Source: Cystobacter ferrugineus
GTDB taxonomy: Bacteria > Myxococcota > Myxococcia > Myxococcales > Myxococcaceae
Assembly (NCBI RefSeq): GCF_001887355.1
Contig: NZ_MPIN01000009.1
Coordinates: 186,001-250,000 of the forward strand
Reading direction: 5' to 3'
DNA length: 64,000 nucleotides
The notes below the pieces were generated by a model that did no database searches, was not told where the DNA came from, and saw nothing but the letters and a program-made list of their open reading frames with translations. Position numbers and translations under genes: made by a program. The first letter of the stretch is position 1; each line of letters begins with the position of its first letter. Of this stretch, positions 34,639-45,096 are shown one piece after another.

Positions 34639-35124
34639 ATGACGCAGCAGACGCGCAACCGTCTCATCGCCGTGGTGGCCTTGCTGGTGGCCGGCGGCGG
34701 CCTGTCCCTGGTGGCCTTTGGCAACATCGGGGAGAACCTCGTCTACTACTGGCGGCCCTCGGAGATGATCTCCCAGGGCGACAAGGCCTACGGTCCCATC
34801 ATCCGCCTGGGCGGCCAGGTGCAGCCGGGCAGCATCCAGTGGGACGAGCAGCACACCACCCTGCACTTCCGCGTCATGGACGACGAGAAGCCCGGGGCGG
34901 CCCACGTGCTCGTGCGCACCAACGAGGTGCCGCCGCAGATGTTCCGCGAGCGCATCGGCGTGGTCGTCGAGGGCACCTTCGACAAGTCCCAGACGTTCCA
35001 GGGCAGCCGGCTCATGGTGAACCACTCCAACGAGTACCGGGCGCCCAAGACGGATGACGACGTGAAGAAGATGTTCGAGGAGATGCAGCGGCAGGAAGCC
35101 ACCACGGCGTCGAGGGCTCCGTGA
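34639..35124 (+). CDS. ccmE: cytochrome c maturation haem chaperone CcmE
   Basis: A 161-residue protein with an N-terminal signal-anchor and a periplasmic OB-fold domain. The haem-attaching histidine lies in VNHSNEY (about residue 133), equivalent to the HDENY motif of CcmE with a slightly altered second position. It receives haem from CcmC and hands it to the CcmF ligase. The stop overlaps ccmF (GTGA). Confidence 0.93.
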   Translation: MTQQTRNRLIAVVALLVAGGGLSLVAFGNIGENLVYYWRPSEMISQGDKAYGPIIRLGGQVQPGSIQWDEQHTTLHFRVMDDEKPGAAHVLVRTNEVPPQMFRERIGVVVEGTFDKSQTFQGSRLMVNHSNEYRAPKTDDDVKKMFEEMQRQEATTASRAP

Positions 35125-37145
35125 AGGCGACGCTCGGCTATGCGCTGGTGCTCGGGGGGCTCGCGTTCGCGAGCTTCGGGGCGCTGGTGGGACTGGTGAG
35201 CGGGATGCGCCGCAACGACGCGGCCTTCCCCTGGGTGATGCGCTGCGTGTACGGCTTCGCCGCCTGCATGGTGGGCGCCAACCTCGTCATGGAGTGGGCG
35301 CTGCTCACCGATGACTTCAGCGTCCAGTACGTGGCGCAGGTGGGCAGCCGCGCCACGCCGACGGTCTACAAGATCGTCTCGCTGTGGAGCGCGCTGGAAG
35401 GCTCCATCCTCTTCTGGGGCCTCATCATGGGCGGCTACGTGCTGGCGTTCGCCCTCACGCACCGGCGCGAGCACGCGCGCTACATGTCGCTCGCGCTGGG
35501 CACCATGCTCGCGGTGGGCGTCTTCTTCACCTTCCTCATCGCGGGGCCGGCCAACCCCTTCCACCAGATGTCGCCGGTGCCCCCGGACGGGCCGGGCCCC
35601 AACGCGCTTTTGCAGAACCACTACCTGATGATCATCCACCCGCCCATGCTGTACCTGGGCTACGTGGGGATGACGGTGCCTTTCGGCATCGCCGTGGCGG
35701 CGCTGTTGCGCGGGGAGATGGGGGATGCATGGATGGCGCCCCTGCGGCGCTGGACGCTCTTCGCCTGGCTGTTCCTGTCCATCGGCATCATCCTCGGCGC
35801 GTGGTGGGCGTACGCGGTGCTCGGCTGGGGCGGCTACTGGGCGTGGGATCCGGTGGAGAACGCGTCCTTCCTGCCGTGGCTGACGTCCACCGCCTTCATG
35901 CACTCCACGCTCGTGCACGAGCGCAAGAAGATGCTCAAGCTGTGGACGCTGAGCCTGGTGCTCTCCAGCTTCGTGCTCACGGTGCTGGGCACGTTCATGA
36001 CGCGCTCGGGCATCTTCAACTCGGTGCACAGCTTCACCCAGTCGGACATCGGGCCCACGTTCCTGGTGTTCATCGCCATCCTGCTCTTCGTGTCCATCGC
36101 GCTGCTGACCGTGCGCGGGCACCTGCTGGTGGCCGAGAGCCAGGTCAAGTCGCTCCTGTCGCGTGAGACGACCATCCTGGTGAACAACCTGGTGTTCGTG
36201 GCCATCACCTTCACGGTGCTGCTCGGCACGCTCTACCCGCTCATCTCCGAGGCGATGCGCGACGTCAAGGTGAGCGTGGGCGAGCCGTACTTCAACAAGA
36301 TGGCGGTGCCCGGCGGCATCATGGTGCTCTTCCTCATGGGCGTGGGGCCGATGCTGCCCTGGGGCAGCGCGGATCCGAAGACGGTGCGCGATCGCTTCTG
36401 GATTCCGGCGGCGGTGGGCGTGGCGATCGTCGCCGCGTGCCTCGCCGGGGGCCTGAGGGGCTTCTACCCGCTGCTCACCTTCGGGCTGGCGGGCTTCGTC
36501 ACCGTCATCACCCTGCGCGAGCTCTTCCTGCCGGTGAAGGTGCGCATGAGCGAGCACCGCGAGGGCTTCGTCACCGCGCTGGTGGGGAGCGCCGCCAAGG
36601 CGCGCCGCCGCTTCGGCGGCTATATCGTCCACCTGGGAATCGTCATCATCTTCGTGGCGGTGGGCGCCTCGTCGGCCTACGTGACGCGCAACTCGGGCAC
36701 GGTGCGCGTGGGCCAGACGCTGAAGATTGGCGACTACGGGGTGAAGTACCTGGGGCTCACGAGCGGCAAGGAGCCCCACCGCACCTTCGTGGCCACGCGC
36801 GTGGAGGTGACGGCGCCCAACGGGGAGGTCAGCGAGATGGCCCCCCGGATGAACTACTACGAGCGGATGACGGATCCGGTGGGCACCCCCGCGGTGCGCT
36901 CGACGCCCAAGGAGGACCTGTACCTGTCGCTCATGGCCTTCTCCGAGGACCGGGGCACGGCGAGCTTCAACGCGTGGATCTTCCCGCTGGTGGGGTGGAT
37001 CTGGTGGAGCATCCCCCTGTTGGTGCTGGGCTCGCTCATCGCGCTGTGGCCGGCGCGCCGGACCCGGGCGGTGGTGGAGTCGCGCCCCCCCGTGGCGAGC
37101 GCGCCTCCTGGCTCGGAGGGTGAGATGAATCGGGGGACGGCATGA
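35121..37145 (+). CDS. ccmF: cytochrome c haem lyase subunit CcmF
   Basis: A 674-residue polytopic membrane protein. The haem-handling tryptophan-rich motif reads WGGYWAWDPVENASFLPW, with flanking conserved histidines (IHPPMLYLGY). A C-terminal periplasmic region precedes the last helix. It attaches haem to apocytochrome CxxCH motifs. The translation start is GTG 35121, overlapping ccmE. Confidence 0.94.
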   Translation: MKATLGYALVLGGLAFASFGALVGLVSGMRRNDAAFPWVMRCVYGFAACMVGANLVMEWALLTDDFSVQYVAQVGSRATPTVYKIVSLWSALEGSILFWGLIMGGYVLAFALTHRREHARYMSLALGTMLAVGVFFTFLIAGPANPFHQMSPVPPDGPGPNALLQNHYLMIIHPPMLYLGYVGMTVPFGIAVAALLRGEMGDAWMAPLRRWTLFAWLFLSIGIILGAWWAYAVLGWGGYWAWDPVENASFLPWLTSTAFMHSTLVHERKKMLKLWTLSLVLSSFVLTVLGTFMTRSGIFNSVHSFTQSDIGPTFLVFIAILLFVSIALLTVRGHLLVAESQVKSLLSRETTILVNNLVFVAITFTVLLGTLYPLISEAMRDVKVSVGEPYFNKMAVPGGIMVLFLMGVGPMLPWGSADPKTVRDRFWIPAAVGVAIVAACLAGGLRGFYPLLTFGLAGFVTVITLRELFLPVKVRMSEHREGFVTALVGSAAKARRRFGGYIVHLGIVIIFVAVGASSAYVTRNSGTVRVGQTLKIGDYGVKYLGLTSGKEPHRTFVATRVEVTAPNGEVSEMAPRMNYYERMTDPVGTPAVRSTPKEDLYLSLMAFSEDRGTASFNAWIFPLVGWIWWSIPLLVLGSLIALWPARRTRAVVESRPPVASAPPGSEGEMNRGTA

Positions 37146-37681
37146 AGTGGCGCATCACGCTGAGCTTCGTCGTGCTGTGTCTGGCGCTGGTGGGCGTGCT
37201 CTACAAGGGCTTCGGGCGCAACCCGCACGAGGTGCCCTTCATGCTCAAGGGCCAGCCGGCGCCCACCTTCACCCTGGCGGCGCTGGACAGCGGCGAGCGG
37301 GTGAGCCTGGCGGAGCTCAAGGGCCGGCCGGTGGTGCTCAACTTCTGGGCGTCCTGGTGTGGCCCCTGCAAGATGGAGCACCCGGTGCTCGAGTGGGGCG
37401 CGCGGGAGTTCGGCCACCAGGCCCAGTTCCTGGGGGTGCTCTTCGAGGACACCGAGGACAACGCGCGGCAGTTCCTGTCGCAGCTCGGCGCGAGCTTCCC
37501 CCAGTTGGTGGATCCGCGCTCGCGCATGGCGGTGGACTACGGGGTGGCGGGCGTGCCGGAGACGTACTTCATCGACCGACAGGGCATCATCCGGGGCAAG
37601 CACGTGGGCCCGATCGATCCGCAGACGCTGGCGACGTGGATGAAGGAGTTGACCGCGGAAGGGCCCACCGCGAAGCAGTGA
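37142..37681 (+). CDS. ccmG: thiol:disulfide oxidoreductase CcmG/DsbE
   Basis: A 179-residue membrane-anchored thioredoxin-fold protein with the active site [13 protein letters not shown] (about residues 72-84) and a cis-Pro segment [11 protein letters not shown]. It keeps apocytochrome cysteines reduced before haem attachment. It overlaps ccmF by ATGA and ends the operon. No ccmH follows within the window. Confidence 0.92.
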   Translation: MKWRITLSFVVLCLALVGVLYKGFGRNPHEVPFMLKGQPAPTFTLAALDSGERVSLAELKGRPVVLNFWASWCGPCKMEHPVLEWGAREFGHQAQFLGVLFEDTEDNARQFLSQLGASFPQLVDPRSRMAVDYGVAGVPETYFIDRQGIIRGKHVGPIDPQTLATWMKELTAEGPTAKQ

Positions 37682-37743
37682 GCCAGCAGGCGCCGCCCCG
37701 GCCCGGGGCAGCGTGAAGGACCCGGGGAGCGGAGGCCATACCC

Positions 37744-38862
37744 ATGCAGTGCCAGGAGTGCGGAGAGATCGCGCGGGATACCACCCTGCGCTACTGCGAG
37801 AACTGTGGGGCGAAGATGCCCACGCCCCCTCCCGGAGCGCGCCGCACCGCCGCCCGGCCCGCGCTCCCGGCCGAGAGGCGCGCCGCACCGGCGCGGGCCG
37901 CCCTTCCCGGAGATGACACCGAGGAGCAGCCCGAGGACACTCCGGTGAGACGCGTCGCGCGGGAGCCGGAACGCGCGGAGCCGGAGGAGCTCCGGGGTCC
38001 GCCCTACGACGGTCCCATCTGGCTGGCGCACGTGCCGGCCCACTCGCCGAGCGTGCTGGGCGTGGGTCTGCTGGCGGTGGCGCTGGTGCTCTCCATCCTC
38101 CCCTTCTTCGCGGACGTCGGGCCGTTGTGGTCGCTGGTGACGTTGGCGGGAGGCTGGCTGGTGGTGGCGCGGGAGCTGCGCGCGGTGGGCGAGCGGCACT
38201 CGTTGGTGGACTGGATACCCGACTCCCTGCTGCACCCGGCGGTGCCCGCGCTGTACGCGGTGGTGGTGGCGGTGCTGGCGATCCGGATGCTCGGCGTGGG
38301 CGTCACCCCGGTGTTGTGGGCGGGAGGCGCGGCGCTGATCGGCGTCGATCAGTACCGCAAGGTGTACGTGGGAGAGGAGGGCTGGAGCCGCTTCCTCGAT
38401 CCGCGCCAGTTGCGGGTCGGAATGGCCCCCGTGGCGCTCGCCGGCGTGGCGCTGTGCCTGCTGTCGCTGTTCCTCTCCTGGGAGGCCAAGGCCACCGCGG
38501 CGACCGCTCGGGGCCCCATCCCCTCGGGGCCGTCGGAATTGCGCGTGATGGATCAGACGCCCGCCTCGTCCGACGTCGTCTACAACCTGCTCGACATGCC
38601 GCACGACGCGGGTTGGGATCAGCCCCTGTCCGTCCTCGTGGCGCTGCTGCTGCTCGGGGTGTTGGGCTTGATGGCGCTGCGCCCGGAGGTGCCGCGTCCC
38701 GAGGCGCTGCGCTTCGCCCCCCTGGGGGTGCTGGTGGTGTGCCTCGCGTGGTTGATCTTCAACGGCGTCCTGTCGTGGGGGCCCGTGTTGTTCCTGGTGG
38801 GCCTGGTGGCGACGGGATTCGTCTCGGTGTACGGCTCCTTCTCGTTCTCACGCGAGGCCTGA
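37744..38862 (+). CDS. zinc-ribbon membrane protein
   Basis: A 372-residue protein. The N-terminus is a zinc ribbon (CQECGEIA, then YCENCGAKM; four Cys), followed by a Pro/Arg/Glu-rich linker and about eight transmembrane segments from residue 100. It is not recognised as a known family beyond zinc-ribbon-plus-membrane proteins common in myxobacteria. It lies 62 bases after ccmG on the same strand and could be read by the same transcript, but nothing shows a role in haem handling. Confidence 0.75.
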   Translation: MQCQECGEIARDTTLRYCENCGAKMPTPPPGARRTAARPALPAERRAAPARAALPGDDTEEQPEDTPVRRVAREPERAEPEELRGPPYDGPIWLAHVPAHSPSVLGVGLLAVALVLSILPFFADVGPLWSLVTLAGGWLVVARELRAVGERHSLVDWIPDSLLHPAVPALYAVVVAVLAIRMLGVGVTPVLWAGGAALIGVDQYRKVYVGEEGWSRFLDPRQLRVGMAPVALAGVALCLLSLFLSWEAKATAATARGPIPSGPSELRVMDQTPASSDVVYNLLDMPHDAGWDQPLSVLVALLLLGVLGLMALRPEVPRPEALRFAPLGVLVVCLAWLIFNGVLSWGPVLFLVGLVATGFVSVYGSFSFSREA

Positions 38863-38904
38863 GAGGACGGGCGGGGCCCCCTTTCGGGAGGCCCCTGGAA
38901 CGGC

Positions 38905-40251
38905 TCAGGTCTCCTCGCCTTCCTCCAGGAGCTGCGAGATGCCGGTGCCGGTGGCGCCGGGCAGGCGGCGGACGCTGGAGAGGTGGTGCAGGAGCAGGCT
39001 GCGGTTGTCGCCCACGGAGAGGTTCTGCATCTCCAGGGCGCCGATGCGATCCTCGGGGCTGAAGGCGCTCTCGACCTTCTCCATGGAGAGCTTGCTCGGA
39101 TCGTAGGCCATGTGCTCGGCCTGGGTGTCGAGCAGCGTGTAGTCGTCGCCGCGGCGCAGCTCCAGGGTGACGCTGCCGGTGATGCTCGGGGCCACCCACC
39201 GGGTGAGCGAGTCCTTGAGCAGCAGGGCCTCGGGATCGAACCACTTGCCCTCGTAGAGCAGCCGGCCGAGGCGGCGGCCCAGGGTGAAGTAGAGGTCCGT
39301 GGTGTTCTCGTTGTGGATGGAGGACAGCAGGCGCTCGTAGACGATGTGGAGCAGCGCCATGCCGGGCGCCTCGTAGATGCCGCGGCTCTTGGCGTCGATG
39401 ACGCGGTTCTCGATCTGATCGCTCGAGCCCAGGCCGTGCCGCCCGCCGATGCGGTTGCACTCCAGGAAGAGCTCGAAGAGGGAGTCGAAGCGCTTGCCGT
39501 TGAGGGACACCGGCAGGCCCTGGGCGAACTCCACCGTGATGCGCTCGGCGCGGATGTCCACCTCGGGGCGCCAGTGCGCCACGCTCATGATGGGCTCCAC
39601 GATGTTCATGCCCTTGTTCAGGTGCTCCAGATCCTTGGCCTCGTGCGTGGCGCCCAGCACGTTGGCGTCGGTGGAGTAGGCCTTCTCGGTGCCCATGCGG
39701 TAGGGGAGCTGGAGCGAGTTCAGGTACTCGCTCATCTCCTTGCGGCCACCGAAGGCGCTGACGAACTCGGGATCCAGCCAGGGCTTGTAGATGTGCAGCG
39801 CCGGGTCCACGAGGATGCCGTAGCGGTAGAAGCGCTGGATGTCGTTGCCCTTGTGGGTGCTGCCATCGCCGAAGACGTGCACGCCGTCCTCGCGCATGGC
39901 GCGCACGATGGCGGTGCTGGTGACGGCGCGGCCGAGCGGCGTGGTGTTGAAGTACTTCTTGCCGCCCACGGACAGGTGGAAGGCGCCGCACTGGATGGCG
40001 ACGAGGCCCTCGCGCACCATGGCCTCGCGGCAGTCCACGAGCTTCGCCTGCTTCGCGCCGTGGCCCAGGGCGATGGGGGGGATGTCGGCGGGGTTCTTCT
40101 CGTCGGGTTGGGCGAGGTCGGCCGTGTAGGCGTACACGTCGAGTCCCTTGCGGGACATCCACGCGACGGCGGCGCGGGTGTCGAGACCGCCCGAGAAGGC
40201 GAGACCGATGCGGGTACCAGCGGGAGGAAGCGAACGGTAGATGCGGCTCAT
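38905..40251 (-). CDS. argG: argininosuccinate synthase
   Basis: A 448-residue argininosuccinate synthase of the longer E. coli-like class (type 2), which joins citrulline and aspartate using ATP. The ATP pyrophosphatase P-loop reads [15 protein letters not shown], followed by [23 protein letters not shown], and [11 protein letters not shown]. The reading frame extends upstream, but ATG 40251 fits the family start. It is a single gene; no other arginine genes are near. Confidence 0.94.
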   Translation of the reverse strand: MSRIYRSLPPAGTRIGLAFSGGLDTRAAVAWMSRKGLDVYAYTADLAQPDEKNPADIPPIALGHGAKQAKLVDCREAMVREGLVAIQCGAFHLSVGGKKYFNTTPLGRAVTSTAIVRAMREDGVHVFGDGSTHKGNDIQRFYRYGILVDPALHIYKPWLDPEFVSAFGGRKEMSEYLNSLQLPYRMGTEKAYSTDANVLGATHEAKDLEHLNKGMNIVEPIMSVAHWRPEVDIRAERITVEFAQGLPVSLNGKRFDSLFELFLECNRIGGRHGLGSSDQIENRVIDAKSRGIYEAPGMALLHIVYERLLSSIHNENTTDLYFTLGRRLGRLLYEGKWFDPEALLLKDSLTRWVAPSITGSVTLELRRGDDYTLLDTQAEHMAYDPSKLSMEKVESAFSPEDRIGALEMQNLSVGDNRSLLLHHLSSVRRLPGATGTGISQLLEEGEET

Positions 40252-40315
40252 GACGCGGCGCCCTAGCACGGAATGACCCGGACGTCCCGTGTCTCCTATG
40301 CGATACCGCTCCACC

Positions 40316-40882
40316 ATGAGGAGCCCGACCCCTACCTGGAGTGGAGTGCGCCCCGCCCTGCTCCTGATGCTCTGCCTGCTCCCCCTGAGGGTGCTCGGAA
40401 ATCCCCCCTTACCAGGGGACGACTCGATCCGGGCCCGGCTCAAGGCGTGCCTGCTGGCGGGGGATATGGCGTGTGTCGTCGACCAGTACCTGGCGCTCCA
40501 GGACATCGGCCGGGTGCCGGGGTGGCTGGTATCGTTCCAGAACGCCTTCGCCCTCACCAACCGCAAGGCGGGCGAGTGCGAGCGGGTCGCACGGACCGTT
40601 CACGAGGGACTCGTCAAACTCGGTGAGCGACCGGAATTCATCCGCTTCTCGGTCAGTGGCCCGTCACGAGTGCGAGTGCTGGGCTTCGATGAGACCACAC
40701 AAGGCGTGGTGGTCAAAACCCATCAGGTCTCCACAACGGGTGTGCATGTCACCATTCGGCTGGGAAACAAGATCATCGACGCCTACACAGGTCTGACCGG
40801 GTTGCCCTTTCAGGACTACGTGGCCCGGCTCCGCACGAGCCCGGGCAACAGGATCGTCGACGAGGTGCTCAAAGAGCTATGA
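40316..40882 (+). CDS. exported papain-fold-like protein, tandem unit copy 1 (A1)
   Basis: A 188-residue protein. It has a signal peptide (basic start, then [15 protein letters not shown]) with likely cleavage near residue 28. The mature region has C88 in KAGECERVA at the start of a helix, H144 in [10 protein letters not shown] and D155 in IIDAYTGL. This Cys/His/Asp order and the HVxxxxGxxxxDAYTG strand pattern resemble papain-fold (Tox-PL-like) toxin domains. It overlaps the partner gene by ATGA. Longer forms from GTG 40289 exist, but ATG 40316 matches the other copies. A secreted cysteine-protease or deamidase-type toxin is an inference; a structural match would decide. Confidence 0.7.
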   Translation: MRSPTPTWSGVRPALLLMLCLLPLRVLGNPPLPGDDSIRARLKACLLAGDMACVVDQYLALQDIGRVPGWLVSFQNAFALTNRKAGECERVARTVHEGLVKLGERPEFIRFSVSGPSRVRVLGFDETTQGVVVKTHQVSTTGVHVTIRLGNKIIDAYTGLTGLPFQDYVARLRTSPGNRIVDEVLKEL

Positions 40883-41265
40883 CCGAGAAGCGAGTCGTCA
40901 AAGAAGAGCCGATTCCGGAGGAGTGGCGTGGTCGAAGGGTAGGCCTCATGGATGCACTGCTCTATGCCCGACAACAGCTTCTCGAGAAGCGTGGACTCTG
41001 GTTCGTCACTGGCTTCGACACCGTCGAGTCGCTCGTCGCGTTCACCATCGGCTGGGCCTCCAACACCCAATTCAACGGAGAGAGCGATCAGGAGTGGTGC
41101 GACTTCCTGGATTGGTTCGATGAGGTGGAGCCCGCGGCGCGCTACGAGGGCTGGCACGTGACGTTCCTGCGCGAGTGCGGCGGGGACCACGAGCGCGCGG
41201 TCCTGAAGTTCCTCGATCGCGCCCACGAGTTCATCTCCATGCGCCGCTCGTCACCCAAGTCCTGA
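40879..41265 (+). CDS. small cytosolic partner protein, copy 1 (B1)
   Basis: A 128-residue protein with no signal peptide or transmembrane segment. Conserved features among the three copies: RxVGLMDALLYAR, a central FTIGWASNTQFNG, DQEWCDFLDW, EVEPAARYEGWHVTFLRECGGDHERAV and a C-terminal KFLDRAHEF. Acidic and aromatic residues dominate, as in many immunity proteins. Translation starts inside the A1 stop (ATGA at 40879-40882), so the pair is coupled. The family is not recognised. Immunity to, or chaperoning of, the A protein is inferred only from the pairing. Confidence 0.7.
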   Translation: MTEKRVVKEEPIPEEWRGRRVGLMDALLYARQQLLEKRGLWFVTGFDTVESLVAFTIGWASNTQFNGESDQEWCDFLDWFDEVEPAARYEGWHVTFLRECGGDHERAVLKFLDRAHEFISMRRSSPKS

Positions 41266-41352
41266 GAATTCCAGGCGATTTCGTACAATCCGGCGACGCT
41301 TCCGCTTCGGCACGAGAGTTCTGTCTGAAGCATTCGTGCTAGACGCCCCTTC
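41266..41352 (+). repeat. 87-bp inter-unit leader, copy 1
   Basis: Nearly identical to 42304-42390. It starts with GAATTCCAGGCGATTTCGT and runs to the next unit's start codon. It contains a 6-bp dyad (GCACGA with TCGTGC). It probably carries a promoter or ribosome-binding region for copy 2. Confidence 0.8.
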
Positions 41353-41917
41353 ATGGAGGCCCCGACCCCTACTCGGCGTGGAGCACGCCCCACCCTGCTC
41401 CTGCTGCTGCTCTGCCTGCTCCCCTGGGGGTGCTCGGCCATCCCTCCCGCACCGGGGGACGAACTCGATCCGGGCCCGGCTCAAGGCGTGCCTGCTGGCG
41501 GGGGACATGGCGTGTGTCGTCGAGCAGTACCTGGTGCTCCAGGACATCGGGCGGATGCCGGGGTGGCTGGTGGCCTTCCAGAACGCCTTCAGCATCGCCA
41601 ACCGCAAGGCGGGCGAGTGCGAGCGGGTCGCACGGACCGTTCACGACGGATTGACCAGGTTGGGTCAACGGCCTGAGTACATCCGCTTCACCGTCGATGG
41701 AAGGGTGAAACTGCTGAGTTTCAGTGACGTCTCCAATGGAGTCGTGGTCAAGACTCATCAAGTCGCGACCACGGGTAACCATGTCGCCGTGAAGCTCGGG
41801 GACAAAATCATTGATGCCTACACGGGATTGGCAGGTCTTCCATTGAGGGAATACATGACGAGACTCGGAACATCCGGCTCAAGCCAGATTCTCTACAGGG
41901 TGGTGGAAGCCCTATGA
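41353..41917 (+). pseudogene. papain-fold-like protein, tandem unit copy 2 (A2), frameshifted
   Basis: Compared with copies 1 and 3, this copy has a one-base deletion in a C-run near 41421, a compensating extra base near 41445 (so the signal region reads PWGCSAIPP) and an uncompensated extra A at 41461-41463. The last shifts the mature domain out of the signal-peptide frame: the ATG 41353 frame ends at 41676. The catalytic-looking residues (GECERVA, GNHVAVKLG, DAYTGL) remain intact in the second frame. A GTG at 41336 opens that frame without a stop, so a product lacking a signal peptide could still be made. Sequencing error is possible. Confidence 0.75.
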
Positions 41918-42303
41918 GCAGCGAGTGGACGGTGGGCAAGGTGGAGCCCCTCCCGGCCGAATGGCAGGGCCGCAAGGTGGGGCTCATGGATGCGCTGCTG
42001 TATGCACGGAAGCGTATCATGGAACGACGAGGACTCTGGTCCGTGACAGGCGGAGAAACCATCGAGTCACTCTTCCACTTCACCATTGGCTGGGCTTCCA
42101 ACACCCAATTCAATGGGGAGAGCGATCAGGAGTGGTGCGACTTCCTGGATTGGCTCGATGAGGTGGAGCCCGCGGCGCGCTACGAGGGCTGGCACGTGAC
42201 GTTCCTGCGCGAGTGCGGCGGGGACCACGAGCGCGCGGTCCTGAAGTTCCTCGATCGCGCCCACGAGTTCGTCTCGCTGCGTCGCTCGTCACCCAAGCCC
42301 TGA
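41914..42303 (+). CDS. small cytosolic partner protein, copy 2 (B2)
   Basis: A 129-residue paralogue of B1, intact even though its A gene is frameshifted. The C-terminal half (WASNTQFNGESDQEWCDFL to the end) is almost identical to B1, while the first 45 residues differ more (LYARKRIMERRGLWSVTGG). This pattern fits a specificity-bearing N-terminus or recent gene conversion of the 3' half. It begins within ATGA of the A2 stop. Keeping an intact B next to a broken A is typical of orphaned immunity genes, though this remains inference. Confidence 0.7.
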   Translation: MSSEWTVGKVEPLPAEWQGRKVGLMDALLYARKRIMERRGLWSVTGGETIESLFHFTIGWASNTQFNGESDQEWCDFLDWLDEVEPAARYEGWHVTFLRECGGDHERAVLKFLDRAHEFVSLRRSSPKP

Positions 42304-42390
42304 GAATTCCAGGCGATTTCGTACAATCCGGCGACGCTTCCGCTTCGGCACGAGAGTTCTGTCTGAAGCATTCGTGCTAGACGCCCTTTC
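42304..42390 (+). repeat. 87-bp inter-unit leader, copy 2
   Basis: Second copy of the leader at 41266-41352, differing at only a few bases (for example CCCCTT against CCCTTT just before the start codon). Confidence 0.8.
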
Positions 42391-42957
42391 ATGGAGGCCC
42401 CGACCCCTACTCGGCGTGGAGCACGCCCCGCCCTGCTCCTGCTGCTGCTCTGCCTGCTCCCCCTGAGGGTGCTCGGCCATCCCCCCATACCGGGGGACGA
42501 CTCCATCCGGGCCCGCCTCAAGGCGTGCCTGCTGGCGGGGGACATGGCGTGTGTCGTCGAGCAGTACCTGGTGCTCCAAGACATCGGTCGGGTGCCGGGC
42601 TGGCTGGTATCGTTCCAGAACGCCTTCGCCCTCACCAACCGCAAGGCGGGCGAGTGCGAGCGGGTCGCCAGGACCGTTCACGACGGATTGACCAGGCTGG
42701 GTCAACGGCCTGAGTACGTCCGCTTCAGGGTCGAAGGAGAGTCCGGTTTACTGAGTTTCAGCGACATTTCCACCAATGGCGCCGTGATCAAGACCTATCA
42801 AGTCGCGATCACAGGCAATCATCTCGCCGTGAAGCTCGGGGATAAAGTCATTGATGCCTATACAGGACTGGCGGGCCTCCCACTGACGGAATACATGAAA
42901 AGGCTCGGAACATCTGGCATGAGCCAGGTCCTTCATGAAGTGGTGAAAGCACCATGA
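42391..42957 (+). CDS. exported papain-fold-like protein, tandem unit copy 3 (A3)
   Basis: A 188-residue intact paralogue of A1. It has a signal peptide with an uninterrupted hydrophobic core ([16 protein letters not shown]). Candidate catalytic residues C89 (GECERVA), H144 (GNHLAVKLG) and D155 (IDAYTGL) fall at the same spacing as in A1. Divergence from A1 is concentrated between residues 105 and 145 and in the C-terminal 30 residues. It overlaps B3 by ATGA. Start at ATG 42391. Confidence 0.7.
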   Translation: MEAPTPTRRGARPALLLLLLCLLPLRVLGHPPIPGDDSIRARLKACLLAGDMACVVEQYLVLQDIGRVPGWLVSFQNAFALTNRKAGECERVARTVHDGLTRLGQRPEYVRFRVEGESGLLSFSDISTNGAVIKTYQVAITGNHLAVKLGDKVIDAYTGLAGLPLTEYMKRLGTSGMSQVLHEVVKAP

Positions 42958-43340
42958 GTGAATGGAAGGTGGGCAAGGAGGTGCCTCTTGCCGAAAAGTG
43001 GCAGGGGCGCCAGGTGGGACTCATGGATGCCCTGCTGCACGCGCGCGAGTCCATCTTGGAAGGACGAGGACTCTGGTCCGTCACCGGCTTTGACACCGTC
43101 GAGTCGCTCGTCGCGTTCACCATCGGCTGGGCCTCCAACACTCAGTTCAACGGTGGCAAGGACCAGGAGTGGCGTGACTTCCGGCGTTGGCTCGACGACG
43201 TGGAACCCGCGGCGCGCTACGAGGGCTGGCACGTGACGTTCCTGCGCGAGTGCGGCGGGGATCACGAGCGCGCGGTCATGAAGTTCCTCGATCGCGCCCA
43301 CGAGTTCGTCTCGCTGCGTCGCGCATCACCCAACCCCTGA
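42954..43340 (+). CDS. small cytosolic partner protein, copy 3 (B3)
   Basis: A 128-residue paralogue of B1 and B2. It keeps the RQVGLMDALLHAR and FTIGWASNTQFNG segments and the near-identical AARYEGWHVTFLRECGGDH block. The middle (GGKDQEWRDFRRWLDDVEP) has changed Cys and Leu positions relative to B1 and B2. A truncated relic of the inter-unit leader follows its stop, which marks the end of the tandem array. Confidence 0.7.
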   Translation: MSEWKVGKEVPLAEKWQGRQVGLMDALLHARESILEGRGLWSVTGFDTVESLVAFTIGWASNTQFNGGKDQEWRDFRRWLDDVEPAARYEGWHVTFLRECGGDHERAVMKFLDRAHEFVSLRRASPNP

Positions 43341-43436
43341 GAATTGCAGGCGATTTCGTACAATCGGGCGACGCGAAACGCGCATCCGGCCACCTCCTGG
43401 GTTAGGGTCCGGGCACCAAGGACCCCTGAGGAACAC

Positions 43437-45092
<1,656 letters not shown>

Positions 45093-45096
45093 CGCG

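Larger units (their letters stand above)
40316..43340 (+). repeat. three tandem copies of a two-gene unit (period about 1038 bp)
   Basis: Copies start at 40316, 41353 and 42391. Each holds an exported papain-fold-like gene followed by a coupled 128-129-codon gene. The second and third copies share an identical-looking 87-bp leader (41266-41352 and 42304-42390), and the DNA is nearly identical across the 3' part of the small gene, the leader and the 5' part of the next gene (about 41070-41460 against 42108-42497). The first copy lacks that leader. A short relic of the leader also follows the third copy (43341-43376). Confidence 0.9.

Noticed and set aside
41310-41330. Possible sigma-54 promoter (CGGCAC-N5-TTCT) in the inter-unit leader
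   Set aside because: The -12 element lacks the GC dinucleotide essential for sigma-54; the match is too weak.
40316-43340. CRISPR-like or transposon origin for the repeated units
   Set aside because: The units are about 1 kb, coding, and lack short spaced repeats, terminal inverted repeats or transposase; simple tandem duplication explains them.
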